Below are positions 1 through 10,439 of a DNA stretch of 64,000 nucleotides, one piece after another. How positions within the stretch are numbered: the first letter of the stretch is position 1; every line of letters begins with the position of its first letter. Source of the DNA: Tetraselmis striata (Eukaryota > Chlorophyta > Chlorodendrophyceae > Chlorodendrales > Chlorodendraceae). The DNA lies in the NCBI GenBank assembly GCA_006384855.1, contig VCJN01001964.1, positions 1 through 64,000 on the forward strand, given 5' to 3'. The notes under the pieces are model-generated. The model was not told the DNA's origin. It searched no databases and worked only from the letters and a program-made list of their open reading frames with translations. Position numbers and translations under genes: made by a program.

Positions 1-233
1 ATATATATAGATATATAGATATATATGTACAAACATGCATGTGCTTACGAGTATGGTGGGTATGAGTATGCAGGTAGGGTTATAGTGGTAACCCTAACAG
101 CAAGAGACGGCTCGTCTAGCCAGGGCGCATGGGGTCCAAAGCCGACATCCTGGGTCGAAAAACAAACTTCAGTACGGAGAAAGGAATGATAGTATTCCAT
201 GTGATAAAGACACTGGGGTCGGTCACAACTTAC
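1..233. other. intron of the minus-strand gene running off the window, with AT repeat
   Basis: Bases 1-30 are an (ATATAG)-like simple repeat. On the minus strand the last visible exon of the neighbouring gene ends at 234 with a strong donor (GAG|GTAAGT), so this stretch is intron. The gene's 3' end lies outside the window. Confidence 0.6.
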
Positions 234-3200
234 CTCCATGAGTGCGACTCGGAAGTGAGCTCTGTCTTTGCCGAAGCCGTACTTCTTATTATCGAGGATT
301 GCATTGATAGGCTTCCGAATTGCTTCGTAAACCTTGCTCACTTCCTTCTGGGTGAGTTGCCTGCCGGAATTGAGGCGCTTGACTCGTTTGAGTTCTTGCT
401 TGTAGTACACAAACAAGTCTCCGAGTTTGGTTGTGGCTTCGTCCCTTCCTCGAACCCCGAGGTCCACATGCCGGTAGGCTTCAGAAATCTGCTCAAGGGG
501 CTCAAAAACACTGCGCAAATCATTTGTCAGAATCTAGCAGCATTAACAACACGATAAATTTTCATCATGTACGCAGCTCACCGTTGTGGGCGCGAGCAGA
601 GGTCAATCAAATTTGAGAACTCGCTGCTCTTCTCATCTTTGATGCCGATCTTCTCAAGTTCAACTTGAAGAACTTCAGACTTCTTGAACTCCTTCACTAC
701 CCTGATTTGCGGAAGTGCCCTAAAGCCGGGGCGATTTGCATCATGTTCTGCATACCAGCTCTCGAAACATCTGCGAAGGTTCTGCAGAAACAATTGCACC
801 GATTTCAAAATTCCGAACGCTTGTACCTCGATGACAAACCGTTTCGTCCCGCTGATGACAAACCGTTTCGTCCCGCTGATGACAGAATGGTTCGTCCCAC
901 TGATGACAGACCGTTTCGTCCCACTGATGACAGAACGTTTCGTCCCGCTGATGACAAACCGTTTCGTCCCGCTGATGACAAACCGTTTCGTCCCACTGAT
1001 GACACACCGTTTCGTCCCACTGATGACAAACCGTTTCGTCCCACTGATGACATAACGTTTCGTCCCACTGATGACAGACCGTTTCGTCCCACTGATGACA
1101 AACCGTTTCGTCCCGCTGATGACAAACCGTTTCGTCCCACTGATGACAGACCGTTTCGTCCCACTGATGACAGACCGTTTCGTCCCACTGATGACAGACC
1201 GTTTCGTCCCGCTGATGACAGAACGTTTCGTCCCACTGCCACATATTTTTAACCCGCTAACGACAGAACGACTTTTGTCACACTTTACGCCTATTTGTTG
1301 CTACGGTTAGCTAAATAGTAATTTGGGAGAATGGGTCACTCACCAGGAGTTTGTGCATCGACGTGTCTCCCACGACGGTGTGACCCGCCTCGTTGAGCTT
1401 CATAGACATGTAGCGGCAGACTTCCGGCGAGAGGCCGATGTACATCTTAGTCGACGTGAGGTGGATGCCTTTGTTGGCGTTGTAGATTTCCGGGTAGTTT
1501 TCTTTCACCATGCGCTTCGCCTCCCGTCTGTGGCTGCCGTCGATGTTGGCTTGACGCGCGGCGTGGGCGCGAAGAAACTCGACGATGACGTCGATCTCTG
1601 GCTTGTAGGAATGTGAATCCGCCAACCTCGGGTTCTCCCCGCCTTCGTGTGCTGCGACTAGCTCCTTGAAGTTGGCCATGGTCTGAGCGAGGGGCTCGTA
1701 ATCCTCGGATAAAAACTCATGTTTAGGGACTACTGGAAAAGACACCGAGAAATTCTCGGCAGATAGGGAAGGATTTATCTGAATAACAAATGCAAGAAAT
1801 GGATGTCAGTAAGTTGCATTGTGTATTGATTTATATGTAACTACACATATCTGATCCGGATAGGTACAACAGGTCGCGATAGGCTTTTACCTTGTAGCTT
1901 TGCGCCACCATATTGCAGTCTTGCAGCTTTGGGGAACGGAATTCAAATTCCGGCGGCGGAGCGACGAACTTATCGGATATGAAGCTGAAAATGTAAGGCA
2001 GCCCCGTATCCTTGTTGACCACGAGGTTGACTCTGTCGGCGTATAACATGTTGATGTCGCCACCGTGAGATGTCTTCACCTCTGGATCAGCAATCTCGAC
2101 TCTGAGGTGGCCGTAAGAGATCCAGTCGACGGCACCGGTGTTGTGGAAGCCATTCAAGGCCGGCGGGACGGCCAACGTGTTGACGTATGGAAGCGCGTTC
2201 TTAAAATCCTTGTCAATGTTGGCCAAGTCATCGATGTCAATCTGACCAGACGCGAAACCTGTCAGCGCCTGCGCCAGCACATTGCGCTCGACCAAAGTCC
2301 ATGCGTAGTAAGACTGGAACCGCGGTTGGAAGGAGAGTGGCGGTTGGATCGCGTGGAGTAGCAACCTCTCAAAGCTGACATCGATCCTGAACTCCTTGTG
2401 CACTGTCAAGCGATAAGGTTCAAGAGATATCTGCGGTAACAAGCACAAGAATATTAATACTTATTGAAACACGACATTGACACGAATTCAGACATCATAT
2501 AAGCTTTACTCACCTCGTAGTTTCCGGCCGAGTCCAGCTCGACGTCCTTGATCTTTCCGATACACGCGAGAAGTGGCCCCTTCGGATCATCGAAAAAGTC
2601 CTTGCCAGTCAGCAGGCTCGCCTTGTGCAATTCGATGTACAAATAGATCTCGACCTCAGCACTTGCGTTCTTCAACCAGTGGATAGTCCAGCTCCTTGAG
2701 GTAAAGTCGCTGTAGGAGTCATTTTCTTGGGACCCGTCCCTCATGTCAAAGAAGTCGTCGTAAGAGGCGACCGTCATCAGCTTTGTCTTCCTCTCGGGTC
2801 CGGGAGTGCCGGTGATGTCGAGAGCTTGCTTACGCTTCTCCGCCGCCCGTTGCCTTTGTTCTTCCTCTGTGCCGAAGACCTCTTCATCCGTGCACATACT
2901 GAGGAATTCAGGAACCCTTCTCGGAGCCTCGGCAACAGGGGCTCGAGAACCAGAGGCTCCAGAACCAGACGCTTGCCCGGTAGTCGGCGCTGGAGTCTCG
3001 AGCTCGGCCTCTGGCTCCGGGTCAAGCCGGGTGGGCTCGGGCTCCGGCTCGGGCTCCGGCTCGGGCTCCATCTGAGCGGGCTCAGTTTCAGGCTCATGCC
3101 GAGGCTCTGGCTCGGGCTCATTGCGCTCTGTTTCAGGCTCAGGCTCAGTGTGCTCTATTTCAGGCTCAGGCTCTGTTTCCGGTACTTGAGGCGGGCCTTT

Positions 3201-5377
3201 AGACAAAGAAGAGCCTTGATTCGGGGAACCTGTAAAGAATGAGTAGAGAGTACTCAACACACCTGCGGTGGGCGTCACGATTAACTACCGAACGGTATCG
3301 CCATACACCATCAAAGCCAAGCGTAATTTTTCTTACCTGGGGATCCCGATTTACCAGCTGCTTCCGACGCTGTTGCCTGCGCCAATTTACGACCTGTTGG
3401 AATGTCAGATAACTCCTTGACGAGAAAGTAATCGAAGGGAGTGAGAAGGCAGGGATTGATACTTTCAGTCACAATTACCTGGAGTCACAATCGTCTCTGA
3501 AACCTTTTCTTTTCCCTTGGATTCCTTTGAAGCTTGAGTCGCTACTGGCTCATGTGCACGTCCTTTCGAACCTGTCAACACACATGATTTTAAACAATGT
3601 CAATGTGACACAGTGCACTCACAAAGGCAGGGATTGATACTTTCAGTCACAATTACCTGGAGTCACAATTGTCTCTGAAACCTTTTCTTTCCCCTTGGAT
3701 TCCTTTGAAGCTTCAGTCGCTACTGGCTCTTGTGCGCGTCCTTTCGAACCTGTCAACACACATGATTTCAAACAATGTCAATATGACACAGTGCACACAC
3801 AAAAATCATGTGATTGGAGAGGCAAGGACCTGCTTGATAGTAAGCTTGCATGAGCTTTTCGTAATCCATTAGCCTTCGCGCTGTCTGCATTTGAGCATCT
3901 GAGAGGACCTGACCGCTCTTGATTCGGTCCCTCAAACGCAAGGCGGCCAATCTTTCTCCTTGCGAATGCGTGCCGTAAGCCGTCACCCTACCTCCTAAAA
4001 GGCTCGGTTTCCAGGGGTTACCTGATGCCTCAGCGCCGGCTCTAGCTGCAGAAGCTGAGGCTGCACTTTTCTTCTTCACCGCCGGCTGCTCTGGCACAGA
4101 TGACGCCTTGTGTTTTCTCCCTACTAGCGCTCCGAGCGCATCGAATTCTTTTGCTTTCTCGGTAGGTTTTGATGTTCGCTTGGACCTTCGGCCTACAAAT
4201 ATCATACCCTGTCAGATCGTTTCGTCCCACTGATGACAGACCGTTTCGTCCCACTGATGACAAACCGTTTCGTCCCACTGATGACATACCGTTTCGTCCC
4301 ACTGATGACAGAACGTTTCGTCCCACTGATGACAAACCGTTTCGTCCCACTGATGACAGACCGTTTCGTCCCACTGATGACAAACCGTTTCGTCACACTG
4401 TTGAGAAACCCTTTCGTCCCACTGATGACAAACCGTTTTGTCCCACTGATGACAAACCGTTTCGTCCCGCTGATGACAAACCGTTTCGTCCCACTGATGA
4501 CAAACCGTTTCGTCCCACTGATGACAAAGCGTTTCGTCCCACTGATGACAGAACGTTTCGTCCCACTGATGACATAACGTTTCGTCCCACTGATGACAAA
4601 CCGTTTCGTCCCACTGATGACAAACCCTTTCGTCCCACTGATGACAAACCGTTTCGTCCCGCTGATGACAGACCGTTTCGTCCCACTGATGACAAACCGT
4701 TTCGTCCCACTGATGACAGAACGTTTCGTCCCGCTGATGACAAACCGTTTCGTCCCACTGATGACAAACCGTTTCGTCCCACTGATGACAAACCGTTTCG
4801 TCCCACTGATGACAAAACTATTTTCAATACATTATGTACTGCGGTTTAATAATGTTATGTCTTGAAGTACTGCGCTTCACACTAATATTAAACCACTCCT
4901 TACGGCGGAGTACAGGCAGATGTTCCCCCTGACCGCTCTTCAACCCCACCCGCTCCCACCACCAATTAGCATCCTTACTGCTTGCCGCAGCTGCCTCGAC
5001 GGGACGTAATACTACCCTGCAGGACCCTGACGCCGCTCGTCTCGTTTGGGTTTCTATTCCCACTCGTCTGCCTACACCTCGAGCGAGCGGTCCTAGATTA
5101 CACCGCTTCTACAGGGAACCCTAACCGAACTCGCTAGATCTGGCCGCATCACGCGTCGAGCAGGCAGGCGGCTACTGTACGCTGCCACTCGTCTGCCTAC
5201 ACCTCGAGTGGTCCTAGATTACACCGCTTATACAGTGAACCCTAACCGAACTCGCTAGATCTGGCCGTATCACGCGTCGAGCAGGCAGGCAGCTACTGCA
5301 CGCGCGCGCAACTCACCTGGGGTGGCGTCGTCCTTGTCTTCCTTGTCCTTGGCATGCTCGTTCTTCTTCGGCGCCAT
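234..5377 (-). CDS. unrecognised multi-exon protein of the putative transposon (3' end off window)
   Basis: I do not recognise the protein. The ATG at 5377 opens MAPKKNEHAKDKEDKDDATP. Exons (minus): 5377-5317, 4192-3830, 3749-3657, 3571-3479, 3393-3337, 3229-2514, 2430-about 1845, 1732-1344, 781-582, 510-234, then beyond the window. They join in phase into at least 945 residues. The N terminus is Lys-rich and may carry nuclear localisation sequence. Next come two near-identical 31-residue exon modules, a Glu-Pro repeat region in exon 6, and folded-looking sequence without known motifs in exons 6-10. Introns 1 and 8 hold 24-bp arrays. The exon 7/8 boundary is the least certain. It lies head to head with the DUF7869-like gene, with about 550 bp between starts, which suggests a second transposon-encoded protein, perhaps an accessory or DNA-binding factor (inference). 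Confidence 0.65.
829..1244. repeat. 24-bp tandem array 1 (17 units), in intron 8 of the minus-strand gene
   Basis: The unit reads TTTCGTCCCACT then GATGACAAACCG on the plus strand. The GTTTCGTCCC word recurs every 24 bp from 841 to 1225 without an indel, giving 17 copies. Variation is confined to a few positions (CAAACC/CAGACC/CAGAACG, CCACT/CCGCT). Degenerate half-units follow to about 1290. The array fills most of the intron between exons ending at 1344 and starting at 781. Confidence 0.95.
3446..3800 (-). repeat. 178-bp tandem duplication containing a whole exon
   Basis: Segments 3446-3623 and 3624-about 3800 are near-identical direct copies offset by 178 bp. Each contains a 93-bp exon (3479-3571 and 3657-3749) with its own acceptor and donor. 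Both exons are phase 1-1, so the duplication keeps the reading frame and doubles a Lys/Glu/Ser-rich 31-residue module (GSKGRA...SETIVTP). Few differences separate the copies, so the duplication is fairly young. Confidence 0.85.
4213..4818. repeat. 24-bp tandem array 2 (25 units), in intron 1 of the minus-strand gene
   Basis: Same unit and plus-strand orientation as array 1. GTTTCGTCCC-type words recur from 4219 to 4795 in exact 24-bp phase (25 copies). One unit, near 4390, is degenerate. It starts about 20 bp inside the intron from the exon-2 acceptor (exon 2 begins at 4192). Confidence 0.95.
4819..5316. other. rest of intron 1, with a 125-bp tandem duplication
   Basis: Intron 1 of the minus-strand gene continues here. 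Bases 5061-5185 and 5186-about 5302 are direct copies differing by a small deletion and scattered substitutions. They share CACTCGTCTGCCTACACC and ACCGAACTCGCTAGATCTGG. The second copy runs almost to the donor next to 5317. 4819-5060 shows no other structure. Confidence 0.8.
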
Positions 5378-5923
5378 TCTGGCAGTAGGTAGGTTGACGC
5401 GGTAGATGAGCGGGTTTCTTGGTGGGAAGCGGTGAGGGAGAGGTGGAAATGACGTGGTTTCTGTCTGCCGCCGCTCTGACCCCTGCTGGACAAACGGCGC
5501 GCGTGCGCACACTATAGTGTACCTCGTCGTCGACATCATGGTCATGTATTTTGCACCGCGACGAATATACAGGGCTAACTACTGCGACTATATATTACTA
5601 TTACTGGAAGATAAAATATTCCCTACTCGAGAGTCATAACGGTACGAGAGTACAGTGGCGTGGCAATAATATTCCTTCATGAGATGATATATTCCTTGGA
5701 TTGGATTCGGGTGTACTTACTAGTATAGAACTATTTCCGACATACGAAAGAAGCACGAAATAACACGGTATTTGAGTCATCAAATATTTTGACCCATAGC
5801 TGGATATTATGCCCCCCGGTCAACGGCCCGTCCGAGAACGGTCATCGGCCGTCACTCTTCCTCACCACAGATCACAGTCCTTCACCCCCCCCCCCCCCCC
5901 CCCACCCACTCGCCCCGCGCTGC
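5378..5923. promoter_or_regulatory. divergent intergenic region, probable bidirectional promoter
   Basis: The two coding starts (5377 minus, 5924 plus) face away from each other across about 550 bp. AT-rich stretches (5580-5610, 5660-5700, 5765-5800) could hold core promoters, but I see no unambiguous TATA box. A C-run at 5885-5903 lies in the presumed 5' leader of the plus gene. Shared promoter use is inferred from layout only. Confidence 0.4.
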
Positions 5924-8900
5924 ATGGCGGCGGTCGAAAGCATGGCCTCTTCTCCAGGATCCGGCGAGTCGGACACTACACTTACATTACCGACGTGTTC
6001 GTGCCGCAGCGGGTACTCGTGTGATTGCGACGCGCGTGCGAGTGATCGTAAGGAGCCTGAGAAAAGGAAGTACACGTGGGGCAAGGGCTCCGATGAGGTC
6101 GTCGAAAGCGATAATGGCAAGGTCTCGTCTCTGATCAGCAAGCGCACCTCTCGCGATTGTATCCGCCTCATGCTCGCCAAGGAGGCTAGCGAGCAGTCGC
6201 CATGCTGTTCGCGCAAGTGCGTGCACAAGCTATACACACAGTGCGGAGAGGCCCTCGTTGATGCCGTGTTGGACCGTGCGTTGACTGTATACTCGGGCAA
6301 TCAGAACCGCTCCTTTGACCGGCTCGCTCAGGTTCTCAGGGGTGGCTACGAGTCGGCATCCGACAAGTTCGATTACATGTTCGATCACGGTGGCTACTTG
6401 CGATCTTTCGATCATCGCGGCCCCATCTACACGTGTGGGCGTGCGTGGGAGGCCTTGCACCAGGTCTCGAAACACAGACGTCTCGTGATCCAGCGGTCGG
6501 TGGTGGATAACGAACCCACGTACATCAGGCAGCGCAAGCAATACGAGAGCAGACAATCCGGACCGAGGGAGCATGTGCGCATGTTTCTCGAGCACTTCTT
6601 CTCGGATGACCTCGGTCACGTCGAGGTCATGCCTTTTCATGACGGAAACAGCGAGACCTTCAAGAAGCTCCTACCTCCCTGGATGACCAAGATTTGCGTC
6701 TACTACTACTACAAGTCGTGGGCCGAGGACGACAACGCCATTCTCCGCGGTGAGGCCCATTTTTTCCCACTGATGACATACCGTTTCGTCCCGCTGATGA
6801 CAAACCGTTTCGTCCCGCTGATGACAAACCGTTTTGTCCCACTGATGACAAACCGTTTTGTCCCACTGATGACAGACCGTTTTGTCCCGATAATTACATA
6901 CCGTTTTTGTCCCGCTGATGACAAACCGTTTCGTCCCACTGATGACAAACCGTTTCGTCCCACTGATGACAAACCGTTTCGTCCCGCTGATGACAAACCG
7001 TTTCGTCCCGCTGATGACAAACCGTTTTGTCCCGCTGTTGACAAACCGTTTTGTCCCGCTGATGACAAACCGTTTCGTCCCACTGATGACAAACCGTTTC
7101 GTCCCACTGATGACAAACCGTTTCGTCCCACTGATGACAAACCGTTTCCTCCCACTGATGACAAACCGTTTCGTCCCGCTGATGACATACCGTTTCGTCC
7201 CACTGATGACAAACCGTTTCGTCCCACTGATGACAAACCGTTTTGTCCCGCTGATGACAAACCGTTTTGTCCCACTGATGACAAACCGTTTCGTCCCACT
7301 GATGACAAACCGTTTCGTCCCGCTGATGACATACCGTTTCGTCCCGCTGATGACAAACCGTTTCGTCCCGCTATCGCCAGAACGTTTAGTCCCACCGACG
7401 CCGGACCGATTTCGTCCCACTGATGACAGAACGTTTCGCACCGCTCATGGCATACCGTTTCGTCCCACCGACCACATAAGTATTTCTCCCACATAATTAG
7501 CCGATATCGTCCCCCTGCAGAGAGAACGTCTTGTCCCACTGGTGAGAGACGGTTTTGTCCCACTACTGACATACCGTTTCGTCACACTGATGACAGATTG
7601 TTTCGCCATGCTGATTACAGGATTATTCACCCACTACCGATATAATTATTTCGACCCACTTTAGACCGAACTTTTCAGTCTCGCAGTCTGAGACCTTATT
7701 TGTATACCGACCTATCATGCCCCTGCCCCTTTGTAGATTTGGCTACCGAGAGCGAAGTGAAGCTCGCATCGTTCGACACTTTCCGCCGGACTTGGAAGGA
7801 AGACTTCCCGGATGTCACCACGCCGAAGGTGAAGCGATTTAGCCACTGTCCCATATGCGCGGCGGGCAAAGCACTCAGAGACCAAGCTCGCGAGATTTGC
7901 ACAAAGGACATGACGCCAGAGGAACGTCAAGTGCACCGTCAACATCAACAGCTGGTGAGGCGTCAGGTCAGAGCTGAGCAGAAGGTACACCTCGAGAGAG
8001 TGCGCCAGGAACGAAGGGATCTGAACAACGCCGTCTTCCAGTCGCGCCTTGGCCATGGAAACTTCTTCTTCTTCGAAATTGATAGCATGGACTCCGCGAA
8101 GACCCTGCTGCCTCACTGGGTTCGCATCCCCAAGACTGTGAAGCCCGACATGCTCCTCAAGTACCACCTCACCTGTGTGAAGTACTACGGATACCGCCCG
8201 GACGACATCTACTACTACACCAACACCATCCCCCACGATTCGTCCACGACGTGCACTCTGATATGGATCACGATCATGAAGGTGAGCTCGTTAGCCTCCC
8301 GATAGGTTCGCCGTGGTTGTCCAATAGCCCTGGACTGATGAAATCTGGTTTGCGATGCAGGAGATTCAACACCGTGGTAGAAAGATTCCGTACATCAGAA
8401 TCCAGATGGACAACACCGTCAGGGAGAACAAGAATAGGAACGTGGCGGCCCTCTGCAATTGGCTTGTGTCTATCGGCATCTGCGACGTCATTCATTTGGT
8501 CTTCTTGCATGTCGGGCACACTCACGAACGGGTTGACCAGATCTTCAGCCGCATCAGTCTTGCGCTATCTCGCAGCTCCGCCTACACAATCGAGGCCTTT
8601 CTTGACTTGGTGGCGAAGGCATTCTCGCCCACTCCGGAGATTGCTGAGCTCTCATTCTCCCTCGACTTCTCTGAGTGGTTAAGGCCCCATTTCCAAGACC
8701 ACATTCAGGACATCAGTAAGCCGCACAAATTCGAGTTCACCCGTGACGACGCCGCCGCGTCTGGCGGCTCGTTGCGCACCGCCTTGTGGTCCAACACACC
8801 GCTTTCTGAGCCCGTGCAGATCTTGAAGAGCGCGCCAACTGGGACGCCCGAGATTCGTGCGGGCCGGCCCCTTTTGTACGCTCTCTGCGACAAAAAGAAG

Positions 8901-10035
8901 CCCGACGCGGTGAAGGTCCAGAGGTACTTGGATGATTTCAAGAAGGTCAGGTCGTACATCACGGACCTGGCGGTCCAGTGGCACTTCTCCCCAGTCGAGC
9001 GCGAGAGCTGGAAGAATCTGCTCGACGACTTGGATGAGATGCAAACTGCTCCTTCGGCAGCTTTCTCCGGGTTCTGGCCGCAACGGAAAGAGGAAGTTGA
9101 CGATTTCTTGCGCGAGCACGGGCAGACCGCGCCTGCTGAGGCACGTCACACGATGGCTACCAACGCAGACCTCAACAATGCCGAAGCCGCTCGCGTTGAA
9201 GCCGAGGTTCGTGCTCAAGTGCTTCAAGATGACAGCGCCTTCCGGGGAGTTCACGCCGGCGCCAAGGAGAGGCTTCATGACAACACATCGCCCAGCGATG
9301 CAAAGGGCTCGAACCTCGTTGTCATCGACGTCTCCGATGTGAGTCCCATTGTTTGTCATTTTTGTCCTTTACGGGACAAAACAATTTGGTTCTTCTACCT
9401 TGCTTGTTATTTTGTCCCAGCTGGGACAAAAATGGCGTGGCGTCTCGCTCGGGACTAACATAGCTCGCGGTCTTGGTCATCGTTAGGTGCATGAGGAAGA
9501 CAAGTGTCCTGAAACTCTTGGTGATTGGGAGTCGAGATTCGTCATCGGGCTTGTGAAGTCGCGCGAGACTACCGAAGACACGTTGACCGTGGCCGTATAC
9601 GAGCCCTTCCATGCATATGCAAAGGGCAAACCCCTCATGCCCCTATGGTTGTACGCGCAGACAAAAGGAGGGAAGAAGCCAGTTGACACAAGCTGGGAGA
9701 AGTGCCTGACGCTTCCTTGGAAGCTTGTTGAAGCCGTCCCCCTATCGTACGCGAAGGCCATCCACGACGCGTCGGGAAGTCGAGAGGTGTTCAACGAGGA
9801 CGGCACCATGGTCAGAAAGAAGTGGTACGGTAAAAGCGTCCAAGTCGTGAAGACATATGCGCAAACTGGGTGGCAAATCAGCCAGCCACGAAACAACTGC
9901 GTCTACGTCATGTCAACCACCCCAGCGCAACGCGCAAACCCGGCGGAGTCGTCAAGTTTAACGCAGCCACGAAGAAGGACTTGCTTGAGTTGGGGATGCT
10001 CAACGAATAAACTATCAGCAACGTCTTGTGGCTAG
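5924..10035 (+). CDS. DUF7869-like, DDE-transposase-like protein
   Basis: Exons 5924-6749, 7737-8281, 8361-9338 and 9487-10035 join in phase (about 965 codons). I chose the start MAAVESMASS because it lies downstream of a poly-C leader. Exon 1 has Cys-rich segments (CSCRSGYSCDCD, CCSRKC). Exon 2 has a zinc-finger-like HCPIC and an acidic EIDSMDSAKTLLP segment. Exon 3 has QMDNTVRENKNRNV followed by VGHTHERVDQIFSRIS. From memory this order matches algal, fungal and oomycete DUF7869 proteins, whose conserved Asp residues resemble a DDE/RNase H nuclease; that makes it the likely transposase. Intron 1 (6750-7736) is almost entirely 24-bp repeat. Near the C terminus a +1 frame (TAA at 10008-10010) reads more protein-like than the annotated one, so a one-base lesion around 9930-9945 is likely. 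Confidence 0.75.
6757..7662. repeat. 24-bp tandem array 3 (about 37 units), in intron 1 of the DUF7869-like gene
   Basis: Same unit and DNA orientation as arrays 1 and 2, but here in the sense strand of the host gene. It begins about 10 bp after the donor (GCG|GTGAGG at 6750). One extra T near 6905 shifts the phase. Units are near-perfect to about 7370, then decay progressively to about 7660. Many units have TTTTGTCCC instead of TTTCGTCCC. The acceptor that joins exon 2 in phase is CCCCTTTGTAG at 7736. Confidence 0.95.
9358..9431. repeat. two GTCCC/GGGAC inverted repeats in intron 3 of the DUF7869-like gene
   Basis: Bases 9410-9431 form a perfect 22-bp palindrome: TTTTGTCCCAG followed at once by its reverse complement. 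About 35 bp upstream, TTTTGTCC and GGACAAAA flank a 6-base loop. Both share the TTTTGTCCC core of the 24-bp arrays. The intron runs 9339-9486. Confidence 0.85.
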
Positions 10036-10047
10036 CTAGCCGCTGGA

Positions 10048-10052
10048 TGTAA
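10048..10052 (+). promoter_or_regulatory. TGTAA polyadenylation signal
   Basis: TGTAA, the usual polyadenylation signal in chlorophyte algae, lies 38 bases after the TAA at 10010. This supports a gene end here. Confidence 0.5.
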
Positions 10053-10086
10053 TAATCATAATAAATATTGATTTCATTGCCTCATC

Positions 10087-10105
10087 TTGTCCCGTTTTGG
10101 ACAAA
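10087..10105. repeat. short GTCC hairpin downstream of the DUF7869-like gene
   Basis: TTGTCC and GGACAA flank a short loop just past the 3' end of the gene. It has the same core as the intron-3 palindromes and the arrays, and could mark an end or a binding site of the element. Confidence 0.5.
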
Positions 10106-10109
10106 ATGC

Positions 10110-10439
10110 TCCAAAACCAACATTGGATATGCGTCGCGGCTGGCCTTCATGCTGTTGAATGCTGCACTGCACCCAAGGTCTACAAACCCAAGCTACATCA
10201 CCAGTGAGTCTTAAGTACTGATAGTAAACCCGGGAACTAGGGTATAAACAAGCCCTACGGTGCAAAATGAATTCCACGGCGCAAAATAGGTTAAATTACT
10301 GTTATCGGATCAACCGGATCCAGAATAAATTCTTGATCTTTAGTTTCCGAATATAATCAATAATATCTTATTCTTGATATTTAAGTCCCGGGACCGATGC
10401 GGAGCCCTACTATATATCATCCAACCGGCATCATCATCA
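10110..10439. other. non-coding stretch
   Basis: AT-rich at 10260-10400 (ATAATCAATAATATCTTATT). No gene, clear terminal inverted repeat or target duplication that would fix the right end of the upstream element. Confidence 0.4.

Noticed and set aside
665..1252. Octapeptide-repeat proteins from the arrays (also 4169-4849 and the array part of 5789-7423)
   Set aside because: Clear donor and acceptor sites place all three arrays in introns, and flanking exons join in phase without them.
829..7662. CRISPR-like array
   Set aside because: Units are contiguous 24-bp tandem repeats without spacers, in introns of eukaryotic genes.
829..7662. Hammerhead ribozyme or box C/D snoRNA array, because each unit contains CTGATGA
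   Set aside because: The hammerhead GAAA partner lies on the opposite strand of the unit. For C/D RNAs there is no separate box D, no terminal stem and no guide sequence, since the same 24 bases simply repeat.
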